Shown piece after piece: positions 17,113 through 25,826 of a stretch of 55,332 bases of DNA. Positions within the stretch are counted from its first letter, which is position 1. Each line of letters starts with the position of its first letter. This DNA is from an uncultured Clostridia bacterium (lineage in GTDB: Bacteria > Bacillota > Clostridia > Christensenellales > Borkfalkiaceae): contig CALVMR010000026.1 of NCBI GenBank assembly GCA_944346885.1, positions 1-55,332 of the forward strand. The letters are read 5' to 3'. The notes below the pieces were generated by a model. That model saw nothing but the letters and a program-made list of their open reading frames with translations. It was not told where the DNA came from and searched no databases. The position numbers were made by a program, and so were the translations under genes.

Positions 17113-17597
17113 AAACGGTCCTCCCCTTTCTTTTTTTGTGTTGTTTGGCTCGGCTGCGCCTCGTCCGCAAAATATTTCCGCACGATCGCTTCCGCCGTTG
17201 CTTCCAGCAATTTCGCCGTATGCTCGTACTGCTGCATGCTCCCGCCGTACGGGTCAGGAACGTCAAACCCGGTAAGGTCGTGCACGCAGCACACGTTGCC
17301 CGTACCGCCGAGCAGATCCTTTTGTTCCTTCGTCATGCACACTACGAGAAAACTATTCTCGATCATCCTGTGTTTGAGCTGCCGCGGCAAAAACTTTGAA
17401 AAATCGATGCCGCGCGCAGAAAGGCACGCCGCGCTTTTTTCGTTGATGGCGCTCCCTGCCGCCGCAAAAATGCCTGCGGAAGCGGAATCCACAAATTTGA
17501 TCTTTCTGCGTTTGATCTCGCGGCGGAACAAGTACTCCGCCATGGGGCTGCGGCAGGTATTGCCCGTACACACGAACAGGACTTTTCTCCTCTTCAT
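17109..17597 (-). CDS. ywlE: Low-molecular-weight phosphatase, probable protein-arginine phosphatase
   Basis: A 162-residue LMW-PTP-fold enzyme. The active-site loop CTGNTCRS has nucleophile Cys10 and Arg16, and the general-acid motif reads DPYGGS. Thr14 in the loop corresponds to the Thr that sets arginine-phosphate specificity in Bacillus YwlE, where tyrosine phosphatases have Ile, and DPYGGS resembles the YwlE DPFGGS. It therefore likely reverses McsB-type arginine phosphorylation, though no McsB is in view. A C-terminal Lys/Gln-rich tail of ~15 residues is extra. Start ATG at 17597 follows GGGAGGGGAA. Confidence 0.88.
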   Translation of the reverse strand: MKRRKVLFVCTGNTCRSPMAEYLFRREIKRRKIKFVDSASAGIFAAAGSAINEKSAACLSARGIDFSKFLPRQLKHRMIENSFLVVCMTKEQKDLLGGTGNVCCVHDLTGFDVPDPYGGSMQQYEHTAKLLEATAEAIVRKYFADEAQPSQTTQKKKGEDRL

Positions 17598-18589
17598 TTC
17601 CCCTCCCCGCACGCCTTGCGCAACCGGTTCAGCACCCCGTCCATGACGCCGCCGCGCAGAGCAGGCTCAACGGCGACCAACACATCGCACCGATCCTCCG
17701 CCTGCCGCAGCAGCGTATACAGCTTTGCGGCAAACTCTTCCGCCGTGCCGCCGAGGTCCAGCGTTTTTTCGGGCGGAAAAGCGGCGCTCGCCGTGTGTTC
17801 GCACAGCGCCAAAACGCGCGCTCCGCTCCGTTCGTATTCGGCAAAACACGCCGCCGCCTGCGCAAGCGCATCGGGCGGAAACAGCTTTGTTTTGCAAGCA
17901 GGGGCATAATGTTTGTATTTCATACCTGGAGAACGGACTTTCTCCCCTTCCTTGGGCAAATAGACGCCGCACCGCCCTGCAACGGAGGCGATCTGTTCCT
18001 GCGTGATCAGCCCCTGCCTCAAAATGACGGGGTACTCTCCCGTAACGTCGCACACGGTGCTCTCGATCCCGCCGGTGCACGCGCCCCCGTCTAAAATGAG
18101 CGGAACGCGCCCCGCAAGATCTTCGTACACATGCCGCGCCGTAACGGGGCTGACGTGCTTGGAACGGTTCGCCGAAGGCGCCGCGACCGGGATATCGACG
18201 AAGCGCAAAAACTGCTGCGCTCCCGCGTGGCTCGGCACGCGGACGGCGAGCGTATCCAACCCGCAGGAGACCGCGGGGCTGACCGCGCCCCTGCTGCGGT
18301 ATACGAGGGTGAGCGGGCCCGGCAAAAACGCTTCTCGCAGCGCTTTGGCATACGGCACATCGTAAACGAGGCTTTCCAAATCAAACCCGGCGTGCACATG
18401 CACGATCAGCGGGTTATCCTGTGGACGCCCTTTGATCCGATAGATGCTGCCGACCGCCTCGTCCGATCGCGCATCCGCGCCCAGCCCGTACACCGTTTCG
18501 GTCGGGAACGCCACAACGCCGCCCGAAAGCAGGATGCGTTTGGCTTTGCGCAGGGCGCGTTCCCCGACGGGGAGGATCTTTGTGCGCAT
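17594..18589 (-). CDS. tsaC: Threonylcarbamoyl-AMP synthase, Sua5/YwlC type
   Basis: A 331-residue protein of the long Sua5 form. The YrdC domain (~1-200, with FPTETVYGLGADA and KGRPQDNPLIVHV) makes threonylcarbamoyl-AMP from Thr, bicarbonate and ATP for the tRNA t6A37 modification. A C-terminal Sua5 domain (~215-331) begins after the linker SPGMKYKHYAP. It overlaps dnaB by one base and ywlE by four, so all three are translationally coupled. Confidence 0.95.
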   Translation of the reverse strand: MRTKILPVGERALRKAKRILLSGGVVAFPTETVYGLGADARSDEAVGSIYRIKGRPQDNPLIVHVHAGFDLESLVYDVPYAKALREAFLPGPLTLVYRSRGAVSPAVSCGLDTLAVRVPSHAGAQQFLRFVDIPVAAPSANRSKHVSPVTARHVYEDLAGRVPLILDGGACTGGIESTVCDVTGEYPVILRQGLITQEQIASVAGRCGVYLPKEGEKVRSPGMKYKHYAPACKTKLFPPDALAQAAACFAEYERSGARVLALCEHTASAAFPPEKTLDLGGTAEEFAAKLYTLLRQAEDRCDVLVAVEPALRGGVMDGVLNRLRKACGEGK

Positions 18590-20061
18590 CAGGAATCCTC
18601 CCCCGTATCCTCTTCGGAATCGGGCAGCTCTTGAAAAGATTCCGCCGCGTCGGCAAAAAATTCTTCGCTCTCTTCCTCTTCGCGCGGCGGCGGCGGAACA
18701 ATCTCCTCCGCGTAACCGGGCGGCGGGTTTACATAGCGGACCTGATCGCCGCGGAAAAGCAGTTTTACCCTCCCCGTTTCCCCGTTGCGGTGCTTGGCGA
18801 TGATCAGATCCGCCATGTCCTTTTTCGGTACCTCGCCTTTTTTCAGCTCCTCGGCAGAGGGCGCAACGTCCGGGCGGTGGATAAACATAACGATATCCGC
18901 ATCCTGTTCGATGGCGCCCGATTCACGCAAATCGGATAGCTGCGGTTCCTCTTTGGTGGAGATACGGCGCAGCTGTGAAAGCGCCAAAACGGGCACGTCC
19001 AGCTCTTTCGCCATGATCTTCAAATTGCGCGTTACGGAAGAGATCTCCTGCTGCCTGTTCTCTTCCTGCCGCTTTTCTCCGCTGCGCATGAGCTGGATGT
19101 AGTCGATCATAATAAAATCCAGCCCCGTATCCTTGCGCGCCTTTAAGCGGCGGCATTTGGAAAGGATCTGCGCGGGCGTGATCAGAGAAGAATCGTCTAT
19201 GTAGATCCTTGCGGAGGAGAGCTGCGTACGCGCCGCCCAAAGTTTTTTCCAATCCGATTGCGCAAGCTCGCCCGAAAGCGCTTTCGACATGCTCACGCGC
19301 GCATGCGAACACAGCAGGCGCTGCGCAAGTTGCACGCGCGGCATTTCCAGCGAAAAGATGGCGCAGGTCTTGTTATCGACCAAAGCGGCGTGTTCGATAA
19401 TGTTCATGCCGATGGTCGTTTTTCCCACGCCGGGGCGCGCCGCAAGCACGATAAGGTCGGATTTTTGAAACCCGTTGGTGATGCGATCCAGCTTCGTAAA
19501 CCCGGAATTGACGCCGCGCATCGCGTCTTTATCCTTGCCGATCACTTCAAACTTATGCAACACCTCGTCGTACGCGGTATCCTCGCGCATATCCACGAGC
19601 GCGGAAGCGTCCGTCTGTTTGGAAATATCGAACACCAGTTTTTCGGCATAGGCAAGCCCTTCGGTAACGTCGGGGCTCTTTTGCGAACTTTCGGCGATCT
19701 CCTGCGCCGCGCGGATCAGTTTGCGGTTCACGCTGTCGCGCCGCACGATCTCAAAATAGGAGCGGAAATTTGCGGCGGAGGGCGTGATCCTAGCAAGGTC
19801 GGTAATGTACGTCAGTCCGCCCGCCCTTTCCAACGTATTCGATTTTTCCAACTCGTCTGCCAACGTTACGAGATCGACGGGGCGGCGCGCTTTGAACACC
19901 GCTTTCATTGCCCCGATGATGATGCGGTGCGATTCCTGATAAAAATCCTCCTCGGAGAGGCGGTCCAACAATTCTGCCTGCGTATCGTTGTCGATAAGCA
20001 GGCAGCCGAGCAGCGCCTGCTCGGCTTCAAGGTTGTTCGGCAAAACGTTCGTCTTAGGCAT
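18589..20061 (-). CDS. dnaB: Replicative DNA helicase DnaB
   Basis: A 490-residue hexameric 5'-3' helicase of the replication fork. The N-terminal primase-interacting helical domain starts LPNNLEAEQALLGCLL. The RecA-like domain has Walker A ARPGVGKTT (208-216), Walker B FIMIDYIQLM, and the DnaB arginine-finger region near PQLSDLRESGAIEQDAD. The tail is acidic and extended (~455-490). Its loader in this lineage may involve the DnaD-like protein at 31.5 kb. Confidence 0.97.
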   Translation of the reverse strand: MPKTNVLPNNLEAEQALLGCLLIDNDTQAELLDRLSEEDFYQESHRIIIGAMKAVFKARRPVDLVTLADELEKSNTLERAGGLTYITDLARITPSAANFRSYFEIVRRDSVNRKLIRAAQEIAESSQKSPDVTEGLAYAEKLVFDISKQTDASALVDMREDTAYDEVLHKFEVIGKDKDAMRGVNSGFTKLDRITNGFQKSDLIVLAARPGVGKTTIGMNIIEHAALVDNKTCAIFSLEMPRVQLAQRLLCSHARVSMSKALSGELAQSDWKKLWAARTQLSSARIYIDDSSLITPAQILSKCRRLKARKDTGLDFIMIDYIQLMRSGEKRQEENRQQEISSVTRNLKIMAKELDVPVLALSQLRRISTKEEPQLSDLRESGAIEQDADIVMFIHRPDVAPSAEELKKGEVPKKDMADLIIAKHRNGETGRVKLLFRGDQVRYVNPPPGYAEEIVPPPPREEEESEEFFADAAESFQELPDSEEDTGEDS

Positions 20062-20080
20062 ACGCCCCCCTTTTGCGGCA

Positions 20081-21856
20081 TTATGCCGTCAGTTTTTCTA
20101 ATTGTGCAAGCGCCTCTTCAAACGCTTGCAGCGCCGAGCGGAATGCGTCCGGCTTGGTCAGATCGACCCCTGCAAGTTTTAAAAGTTCTACCGGTCCGTC
20201 GCTGCCGCCCGAAGAGAGGAACGCCTTATAGTCGCGCACGGCGCTCTCTCCTTCGCGCAGGATGCGTTCGGCTATGGAGATCGCGCTCACAATGCCCGTG
20301 GCGTACTTATACACATAGAATGCGGTATAAAAGTGCGGAATGCGCGACCATTCGTGCGCGATCTGCTCGTCGTGCACGATGGCGTCTCCGTAATATTTTT
20401 TATTCAATGCAAGGTACGCTTCGCTCAGGTTTTCGTCGGTCAGCGGTTCGCCCCGCTCCGCCATTTCATGCGCGACCGATTCAAATTCCGCGAACATGGT
20501 CTGGCGGTGCAGCGTCGTGCGAACCATATCGAGAAAATAATTATACAGGTACTTTTTCATCCCCGCATCTTGGGAAGAGGCGAGCAAATGCCGCAGCAGC
20601 AGCACCTCGTTCACCGTGCTGGCGACTTCCGCCACAAAAATACGGTAATCCGCCTTGGGGTACGGCTGGTTCGCATTGGAATAATATGTGTGCAGCGCAT
20701 GCCCCATCTCGTGCGCAATGGTAAATATGTCGTGCGTGGTCTGCTGGTAATTCAGCAAAACATAGGGATGCAAGCCGAAAATACCCGTGCTGTATGCGCC
20801 GCTTCGCTTCCCTGCGGTTTCGCATACGTCTACCCAGCCTTCCGCAAACCCCTTGCGCAGCAGTGCGCAATACTCATCCCCCAGCGGGGCAAGCCCGCGC
20901 AGAACAAGTTCGCACGCCTCTTCGTAAGGCATCTTCAACTCCGCATCCGCCACGAGCGGGGCGTAGATATCATACATGTGCTGCTCATCAAGCCCCAACA
21001 GCCGCTTGCGCAGTGCGATATAACGGTGCATGACCGGCAAACTGCCGTGCACCGCGGAAAGCAGGTTGGAATAAACGCATTCCGCCACATCCTCGTTTTG
21101 CAGCGCGCGCTGCAAACAGGAAGCATAGCCGCGCGCCTGCGTCAGATACACGTCCTTTTTTACATTGCCGTAATAGACGGCGGCAATGGTGTTTTTTAAG
21201 CCGACGTACCCCGCATAATACTGTTCAAAGGCGCGTTTGCGTACGTCTCTGTCCTTTCCGTGCAGCAGCACCCCGTAGGTGCCGTGTGTAAGCGCGATCT
21301 CCTCCCCGTTCTCGCCCCGCACCTTTCCGAAGGTCAAATCGGCATTGTCGATCATCGAAAAGATATTTTGAAACTGCGAATAGATCTCGCCGCCCGCCGC
21401 AAGCAGTTTTTCTTCCGCGGCGGAAAGCACATGCGCCTTGTCGCGGATGAGTTTGCGGAGAAAATAATCGTAATCTTTTAAACTTTCCTCGTGCAGATAG
21501 CTTTCCAGCAGCGCCTCGTCCAACGCACTCAGTTCGGGTTCGGCAAAGGCGCTCTCCGAAGAAAAGCGAACAAACAGCGCCATGGCGCGCGACTGCATCG
21601 CCGTATACTTTCCGATACGCGCGTCTTCGTCGTGTTTCATGTGCGCATACAGATACAGCCGTTCCAGCGCCGCGCCTGCCCGCTCCTGCGCGTCGAAAAA
21701 CGCGCGCAGCCCCGCCGCCGATGAGAGCGTTCCTTCAAACCGTTTAAAATCGCAGAGCGGCTCAGCCGCCGCATATGCCTGCTCCCACGCTTCGTCGGAG
21801 AGGTAAATATCCTCCGTTTTCCATTTATACTTTGCCGCAATATCCTTTCTTTCCAT
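20081..21856 (-). CDS. pepF: Oligoendopeptidase F (M3B)
   Basis: A 591-residue cytoplasmic zinc metallopeptidase that cuts short oligopeptides. Zinc motif HEMGH has His382, Glu383 and His386, with the distal Glu ligand in VAEVASTVNE about 25 residues on. The N-terminal PepF domain and the C-terminal YKYATGIVSAISIAERIL helix match the family. It begins 9 bases after the DUF711 gene. Confidence 0.95.
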   Translation of the reverse strand: MERKDIAAKYKWKTEDIYLSDEAWEQAYAAAEPLCDFKRFEGTLSSAAGLRAFFDAQERAGAALERLYLYAHMKHDEDARIGKYTAMQSRAMALFVRFSSESAFAEPELSALDEALLESYLHEESLKDYDYFLRKLIRDKAHVLSAAEEKLLAAGGEIYSQFQNIFSMIDNADLTFGKVRGENGEEIALTHGTYGVLLHGKDRDVRKRAFEQYYAGYVGLKNTIAAVYYGNVKKDVYLTQARGYASCLQRALQNEDVAECVYSNLLSAVHGSLPVMHRYIALRKRLLGLDEQHMYDIYAPLVADAELKMPYEEACELVLRGLAPLGDEYCALLRKGFAEGWVDVCETAGKRSGAYSTGIFGLHPYVLLNYQQTTHDIFTIAHEMGHALHTYYSNANQPYPKADYRIFVAEVASTVNEVLLLRHLLASSQDAGMKKYLYNYFLDMVRTTLHRQTMFAEFESVAHEMAERGEPLTDENLSEAYLALNKKYYGDAIVHDEQIAHEWSRIPHFYTAFYVYKYATGIVSAISIAERILREGESAVRDYKAFLSSGGSDGPVELLKLAGVDLTKPDAFRSALQAFEEALAQLEKLTA

Positions 21857-21865
21857 GAATTAGCC

Positions 21866-23221
21866 TCAGTTTTTGTTGCTGTGTATGGGCGCGGGGATCC
21901 TGCCGCCGCGCTGCACGAATTTTGCGCTGCTCGCCGTATGAACGGGCAAAATGGGCGCGTGCCCCAACAGCCCGCCGAATTCCACCGTATCGCCCACCGT
22001 TTTCCCCGGAACGGGAATGACGCGCACGGCGGTCGTTTTATTGTTGATCATGCCGATCGCCGCCTCGTCGGCAATGATGGCGGAAATCGTTTCCGCGGGC
22101 GTATCGCCGGGAATGGCGATCATATCCAGCCCCACCGAACAGACGGCGGTCATCGCTTCGAGTTTATCCATGCACAGCGCGCCCTTTTCCGCCGCGCGGA
22201 TCATGCCGATATCCTCGCTGACGGGGATAAACGCGCCGGAGAGCCCTCCCACGTGCGAACTTGCCATCACGCCGCCCTTTTTTACGGCGTCGTTGAGCAT
22301 GGCGAGCGCAGCCGTTGTGCCGTGCGTGCCGACCACTTCCAGCCCAAGCTCTTCGAGGATGTGCGCCACCGAATCTCCCATGACGGGCGTGGGCGCGAGC
22401 GAAAGATCGACAATGCCGAATTCGGCATGCAGGCGCTTTGCCGCCTCCTTGGCGATCAGTTGCCCCGCGCGCGTGATCTTGAACGCCGTCCGCTTGATGG
22501 TTTCGGCGCAGTCGTTCAAATTGGCGTTCGGCACGTTTTCCAATGCGTGCTTGACAACGCCCGGCCCCGATACGCCGACGTTGATAACGGTACCGCTCTC
22601 CCCCGTGCCGTGAAAGGCGCCCGCCATAAAGGGGTTATCCTCCACCGCGTTGGCGAAAACGACGAGTTTTGCACACCCCAGCCCGTCGCTTGCTTTGGTC
22701 AGCTCCGCCGTTCGCTTCACGATATGCCCCATTTGCGCCACGGCGTCCATGTTTATGCCGGACTTAGAAGAAGCAACGTTGACGGACGAACAGACGCGCT
22801 CCGTCTGCGCAAGCACGGCGGGAATGCTCTCCAAAAAGATCTGTTCGTATTCCGCGGTGCCCTTGTGCACAAGCGCCGAATACCCGCCGAGAAAATCGAT
22901 GCCGAGCTCTTTTGCCGCCTTGTCTAACGCCAAGCCGATCTTTTCCGCCTCCTGCGGAAAGGCGGCGCAGATCAAACTGACGGGCGTAACGGAAACGCGT
23001 TTGTTGACGATAGGGATGCCGTATTCCCCCGCAAGCTGCTGCGCAACTTTTACGATATCGCGCGCCTTTGCGCACACGGTGTCGTAGACGCAGCGCGCCG
23101 TTTTTTGCGCGTTTTCGCGCACGCAGGGCAAAAGAGAGATGCCCATCGTGATCGTGCGGATATCCAAATGTTCCCGCTCGATCATATCGACTGTTTCTAG
23201 TACTTCGGTTTTGTTGAACAT
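21866..23221 (-). CDS. UPF0210 / DUF711 family protein
   Basis: A 451-residue protein of the conserved DUF711 (PFL) family. It is long, Ala/Gly-rich and has the typical N-terminal [14 protein letters not shown] and a C-terminal [20 protein letters not shown]. Function is unknown; structural relatives resemble glycyl-radical-enzyme folds without the radical loop. In many Firmicutes, as here, it lies directly after a small ACT-domain gene, which suggests the pair forms a ligand-responsive unit. Confidence 0.9.
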   Translation of the reverse strand: MFNKTEVLETVDMIEREHLDIRTITMGISLLPCVRENAQKTARCVYDTVCAKARDIVKVAQQLAGEYGIPIVNKRVSVTPVSLICAAFPQEAEKIGLALDKAAKELGIDFLGGYSALVHKGTAEYEQIFLESIPAVLAQTERVCSSVNVASSKSGINMDAVAQMGHIVKRTAELTKASDGLGCAKLVVFANAVEDNPFMAGAFHGTGESGTVINVGVSGPGVVKHALENVPNANLNDCAETIKRTAFKITRAGQLIAKEAAKRLHAEFGIVDLSLAPTPVMGDSVAHILEELGLEVVGTHGTTAALAMLNDAVKKGGVMASSHVGGLSGAFIPVSEDIGMIRAAEKGALCMDKLEAMTAVCSVGLDMIAIPGDTPAETISAIIADEAAIGMINNKTTAVRVIPVPGKTVGDTVEFGGLLGHAPILPVHTASSAKFVQRGGRIPAPIHSNKN

Positions 23222-23233
23222 ATCATCCGCCCT

Positions 23234-23503
23234 TTATACATTGTGCATCGCGTTGAAGATCTCTTCGTGCTGCAAACGGATGCTCATCCCGATGTTCCTG
23301 CCCAGCTCTTCGCACTGGCGGGCGATGGAGGAAAGCTCCTCCTGCACTTCGCCGATATCGACGAGCATGACCATCGCAAAACGATCGTTGAGGATGGTTT
23401 GGCTCACTTCCTCCACGTTTGCGCCTTTTTCCGCCAAAAAGGAGCTCACCTTTGCAATGATCCCCTTGTTGTCCTTTCCCGTTACCGTAACAACTGCCCG
23501 CAT
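23234..23503 (-). CDS. ACT domain protein (UPF0237)
   Basis: An 89-residue stand-alone ACT domain (RAVVTVTGKDNKGIIAKVSSFLAEKGANVEE) related to the GcvR type. ACT domains bind amino acids and regulate partners. The fixed association with the downstream DUF711 gene, 12 bases away, points to that protein as its partner. The ligand is unknown. Confidence 0.92.
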   Translation of the reverse strand: MRAVVTVTGKDNKGIIAKVSSFLAEKGANVEEVSQTILNDRFAMVMLVDIGEVQEELSSIARQCEELGRNIGMSIRLQHEEIFNAMHNV

Positions 23504-23504
23504 C

Positions 23505-24089
23505 TTATTTCTTCTCCTGTTTTACAAGTATTTTTCCTTCTTCTTCCGCCGTCCGCTCCGTCACGAACGAATCGTCGTGCCCGACCGTTTCGTACGAGAT
23601 CATGATATTGCCGTGGGTAAGGTAGCGCACCTTGTCTCCCGCCTTGAACACGGGGAGCGGCTTTTCCTTATCGCAATAGATCTTCCGATCCAGATAAAGA
23701 GACTTCTTTTTGCTCCATTCGCACATCGTCAGCACATAGTAATCCACGCTGTCTTTCAGTTCCGGAGCCTCGTAGCGCAAAAAGTAACTGTTGTTCACAT
23801 GTTTGATCCCGACGGAGAGCGAGGCGAGCATCTTGTAGTATTTGCGCACCCGCTGGTATTTGATACCGAGAAACACATACGAAAAGATAACAAAGACGCA
23901 CGCCCCCGCGCAGAGGATGAGCTGCGGAAGATACGCGAGCTCGTCCTTATACGGCATCGAAACGAACCAAACGATGCAGCCGATCAGCAGCGCCGCCATT
24001 GCCGCCGCCGTCGCCATGTAGATCCAAAACAGCCTGCGTTTTTGGCTGTAAGACGAAACGAGGTCTCCGTCGTGAAAAATGACCGTCAT
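23505..24089 (-). CDS. Hypothetical two-pass membrane protein
   Basis: A 194-residue protein without a family I recognise. Two hydrophobic segments (~20-43 and ~53-75) separate a short N-terminal part from a ~115-residue C-terminal soluble domain rich in Tyr and charged residues. That domain contains a stretch resembling a small beta-barrel (VFKAGDKVRYLTHGNIMISY). It sits one base from the ACT gene and 12 bases from the degV-like gene, so it is probably co-expressed. Confidence 0.75.
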   Translation of the reverse strand: MTVIFHDGDLVSSYSQKRRLFWIYMATAAAMAALLIGCIVWFVSMPYKDELAYLPQLILCAGACVFVIFSYVFLGIKYQRVRKYYKMLASLSVGIKHVNNSYFLRYEAPELKDSVDYYVLTMCEWSKKKSLYLDRKIYCDKEKPLPVFKAGDKVRYLTHGNIMISYETVGHDDSFVTERTAEEEGKILVKQEKK

Positions 24090-24101
24090 GCCCGACCTCC
24101 T

Positions 24102-24953
24102 CTATTCTCCGATAAACAACACGCCGAGCGTGTTTCTGCCGCAGTGGCTGGTGATGATGCTCCCCGCAACCGTTTCCACGATCTCGTTGAAGCGGAAGGT
24201 TTCCCGCACGAGTTCTTTGGCGCGTTCGACCAATTCGGCGTCCGCGCAGCTGTGCGTCACGAAACAGCGCGTCGCGTCGTACGCAGGGTACGCCTCCGCA
24301 AGGTCTGCCACATATTTTTTCAAACAGCGCATCATGCTCCCCATATATTTGGTGCGCGGATACAGCTTTCCGTCCTTCATGGCGATCTGCGGATGGATGG
24401 AAAGCACTTTCGACCCGTAATACGAAAGCGTGGAGCACCTGCCGCCCTTATACAGATACAGGAGCGTATCGGGGATAAACGAAGTGTTCACCTTATCCCG
24501 CATCCCGTTGACGATATCGCAGATCGCCTGCGCGCTCTTTCCCTCCGCGCGCAAATCGCACGCCTTCATCACCAAAAGCCCCTGCCCCGTGGAGAGCGCG
24601 TGCGAATCGACGACGAACACATCTTTCCCGATCTCCTTTGCCGCGGCGGCGGCAAAATCATGGGATGCGCTCGCCCCCGATGAAATGTTGAAATGGATGA
24701 CCGTTTTTCCTTCGGCGGTGAACTGTTCAAAAAACTTGCGGTAATCTTCGGTATTGGGAGCGGATGTTTTCGGCAGTTCGCCCGTTTGCTCCACATAATC
24801 GAAGATATCCTGCGGGGTGATATCGATCCCGTCTCGGTACACCGTTCCGCCGAGGATCACGCGAAGCGGAAACAGGCGGATGCCCTGTTCTTCGATCTGC
24901 GCGGGGCTGAGATCGCAAGTGCTGTCTGAGGTGATGATGATGTTGCTGTTCAT
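24102..24953 (-). CDS. DegV family fatty-acid-binding protein
   Basis: A 283-residue DegV-fold protein. The family start IIITSDSTCDLS, the TSAPNTEDY loop, the ISSGASASHDFA motif and the ALSTGQGLLV segment line the lipid pocket. Relatives (FakB) bind a fatty acid for phosphorylation by FakA, but no kinase gene is in the window. GGAGAAATTGT precedes the ATG. It leads the long minus-strand run that ends in the two tRNAs. Confidence 0.9.
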   Translation of the reverse strand: MNSNIIITSDSTCDLSPAQIEEQGIRLFPLRVILGGTVYRDGIDITPQDIFDYVEQTGELPKTSAPNTEDYRKFFEQFTAEGKTVIHFNISSGASASHDFAAAAAKEIGKDVFVVDSHALSTGQGLLVMKACDLRAEGKSAQAICDIVNGMRDKVNTSFIPDTLLYLYKGGRCSTLSYYGSKVLSIHPQIAMKDGKLYPRTKYMGSMMRCLKKYVADLAEAYPAYDATRCFVTHSCADAELVERAKELVRETFRFNEIVETVAGSIITSHCGRNTLGVLFIGE

Positions 24954-24996
24954 ACAATTTCTCCGTTTTTATCGATTCGGCAGCGCCGTATTTTAC

Positions 24997-25002
24997 ATTA
25001 TA
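24997..25002 (-). promoter_or_regulatory. -10 box heading the degV-to-tRNA run
   Basis: TATAAT on the minus strand, about 43 bases before the degV ATG. The region 17 bases upstream (AAAGAC) is a poor -35 box, so the promoter may be weak or activator-dependent. Downstream genes down to tRNA-Val are spaced by less than 50 bases without an obvious terminator. Confidence 0.55.
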
Positions 25003-25025
25003 ATACCGTGCTTTTCGTTGTCTTT

Positions 25026-25631
25026 TTAGGAAAAGAACCCGAAAAACGCCGTCAAAAAGCCTTTTATCTGCATCGACCAGCCCGTTACGACACCGAGCAT
25101 ATCCGAAAGCGGCAATTCGCCGAGGTCGCGGCTGTCAAGGCTGTGGTTGCGGTTGTCGCCGAGCACGAACACATGCCCTTCGGAAACGGTTATGGGCGCA
25201 ATTTCCGTATCGTGCGTCCACTCTTCGTTCAAATACGGTTCTTCGACCGCATAATAGCCCTCCGAACCCGCCACACAGAGGTACAGCACGCCGTCCTCCG
25301 CCCAGATCGTATCGCCCGGCAGCGCAACGACCCGTTTGATCAGATATTCGGAAATAACTTTTCCGTCCTTGTCGTATTCTTTTTCGCGGATCACGATGAT
25401 GTCTCCGCGGGCAGGGCTGTCAAACGTGTAAACAAATAAATAATCCCCGCCCTGCAAAGTCGGATTCATCGAATCGCCGAACACGCGCACCCCGATCAAA
25501 ACCTGCGTGAACACGAACGCGAAAATCGCCGCAACGATCAGCAGCCACGCTACGAAGCGCACCTGCGAACGCAGCTCCCGATCCGGATCGCGCACACGCT
25601 CCAACGCCTGTTTGTATTCTTCCGCACTCAT
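25026..25631 (-). CDS. lepB: Signal peptidase I
   Basis: A 201-residue type I signal peptidase with one membrane anchor (~25-48). The Ser/Lys dyad is Ser54 in FGDSMNPTL and Lys99 in LIKRVVALPGD. The C-terminal GDNRNHSLDSRDLG box is intact. It removes signal peptides of exported proteins on the outer face of the membrane. The ATG at 25631 overlaps the stop codon of the DUF951 gene, so the two are coupled. Confidence 0.96.
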   Translation of the reverse strand: MSAEEYKQALERVRDPDRELRSQVRFVAWLLIVAAIFAFVFTQVLIGVRVFGDSMNPTLQGGDYLFVYTFDSPARGDIIVIREKEYDKDGKVISEYLIKRVVALPGDTIWAEDGVLYLCVAGSEGYYAVEEPYLNEEWTHDTEIAPITVSEGHVFVLGDNRNHSLDSRDLGELPLSDMLGVVTGWSMQIKGFLTAFFGFFS

Positions 25632-25807
25632 GCGTCCGCCCGCCTTTTCACCGCTTTGCGCAACTGTTCTGCCGTAAGCAGCACGACCCTGCCGCATTGC
25701 ACGCAGCGCAGTTTAAAATCCGCCCCCGTGCGCACGATCTCCCATACGTCACCGCCGCAAGGGTGCTTCTTTTTTGTTATTACCTTATCCCCGACGGCAT
25801 AATCCAT
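25628..25807 (-). CDS. DUF951 small zinc-ribbon-like protein
   Basis: A 59-residue protein starting MDYAVGDKVITKKKHPCGG and ending KRRADA. It matches the DUF951 family: a basic beta-rich domain with HPCGGDVW and a CVQC pair that could bind zinc. The function is unknown; many Firmicutes carry one copy. It overlaps the lepB start by four bases and begins 19 bases after the hydrolase-fold gene. The ribosome-binding site is weak. Confidence 0.88.
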   Translation of the reverse strand: MDYAVGDKVITKKKHPCGGDVWEIVRTGADFKLRCVQCGRVVLLTAEQLRKAVKRRADA

Positions 25808-25826
25808 ACGATACCCCGAACTCTCG

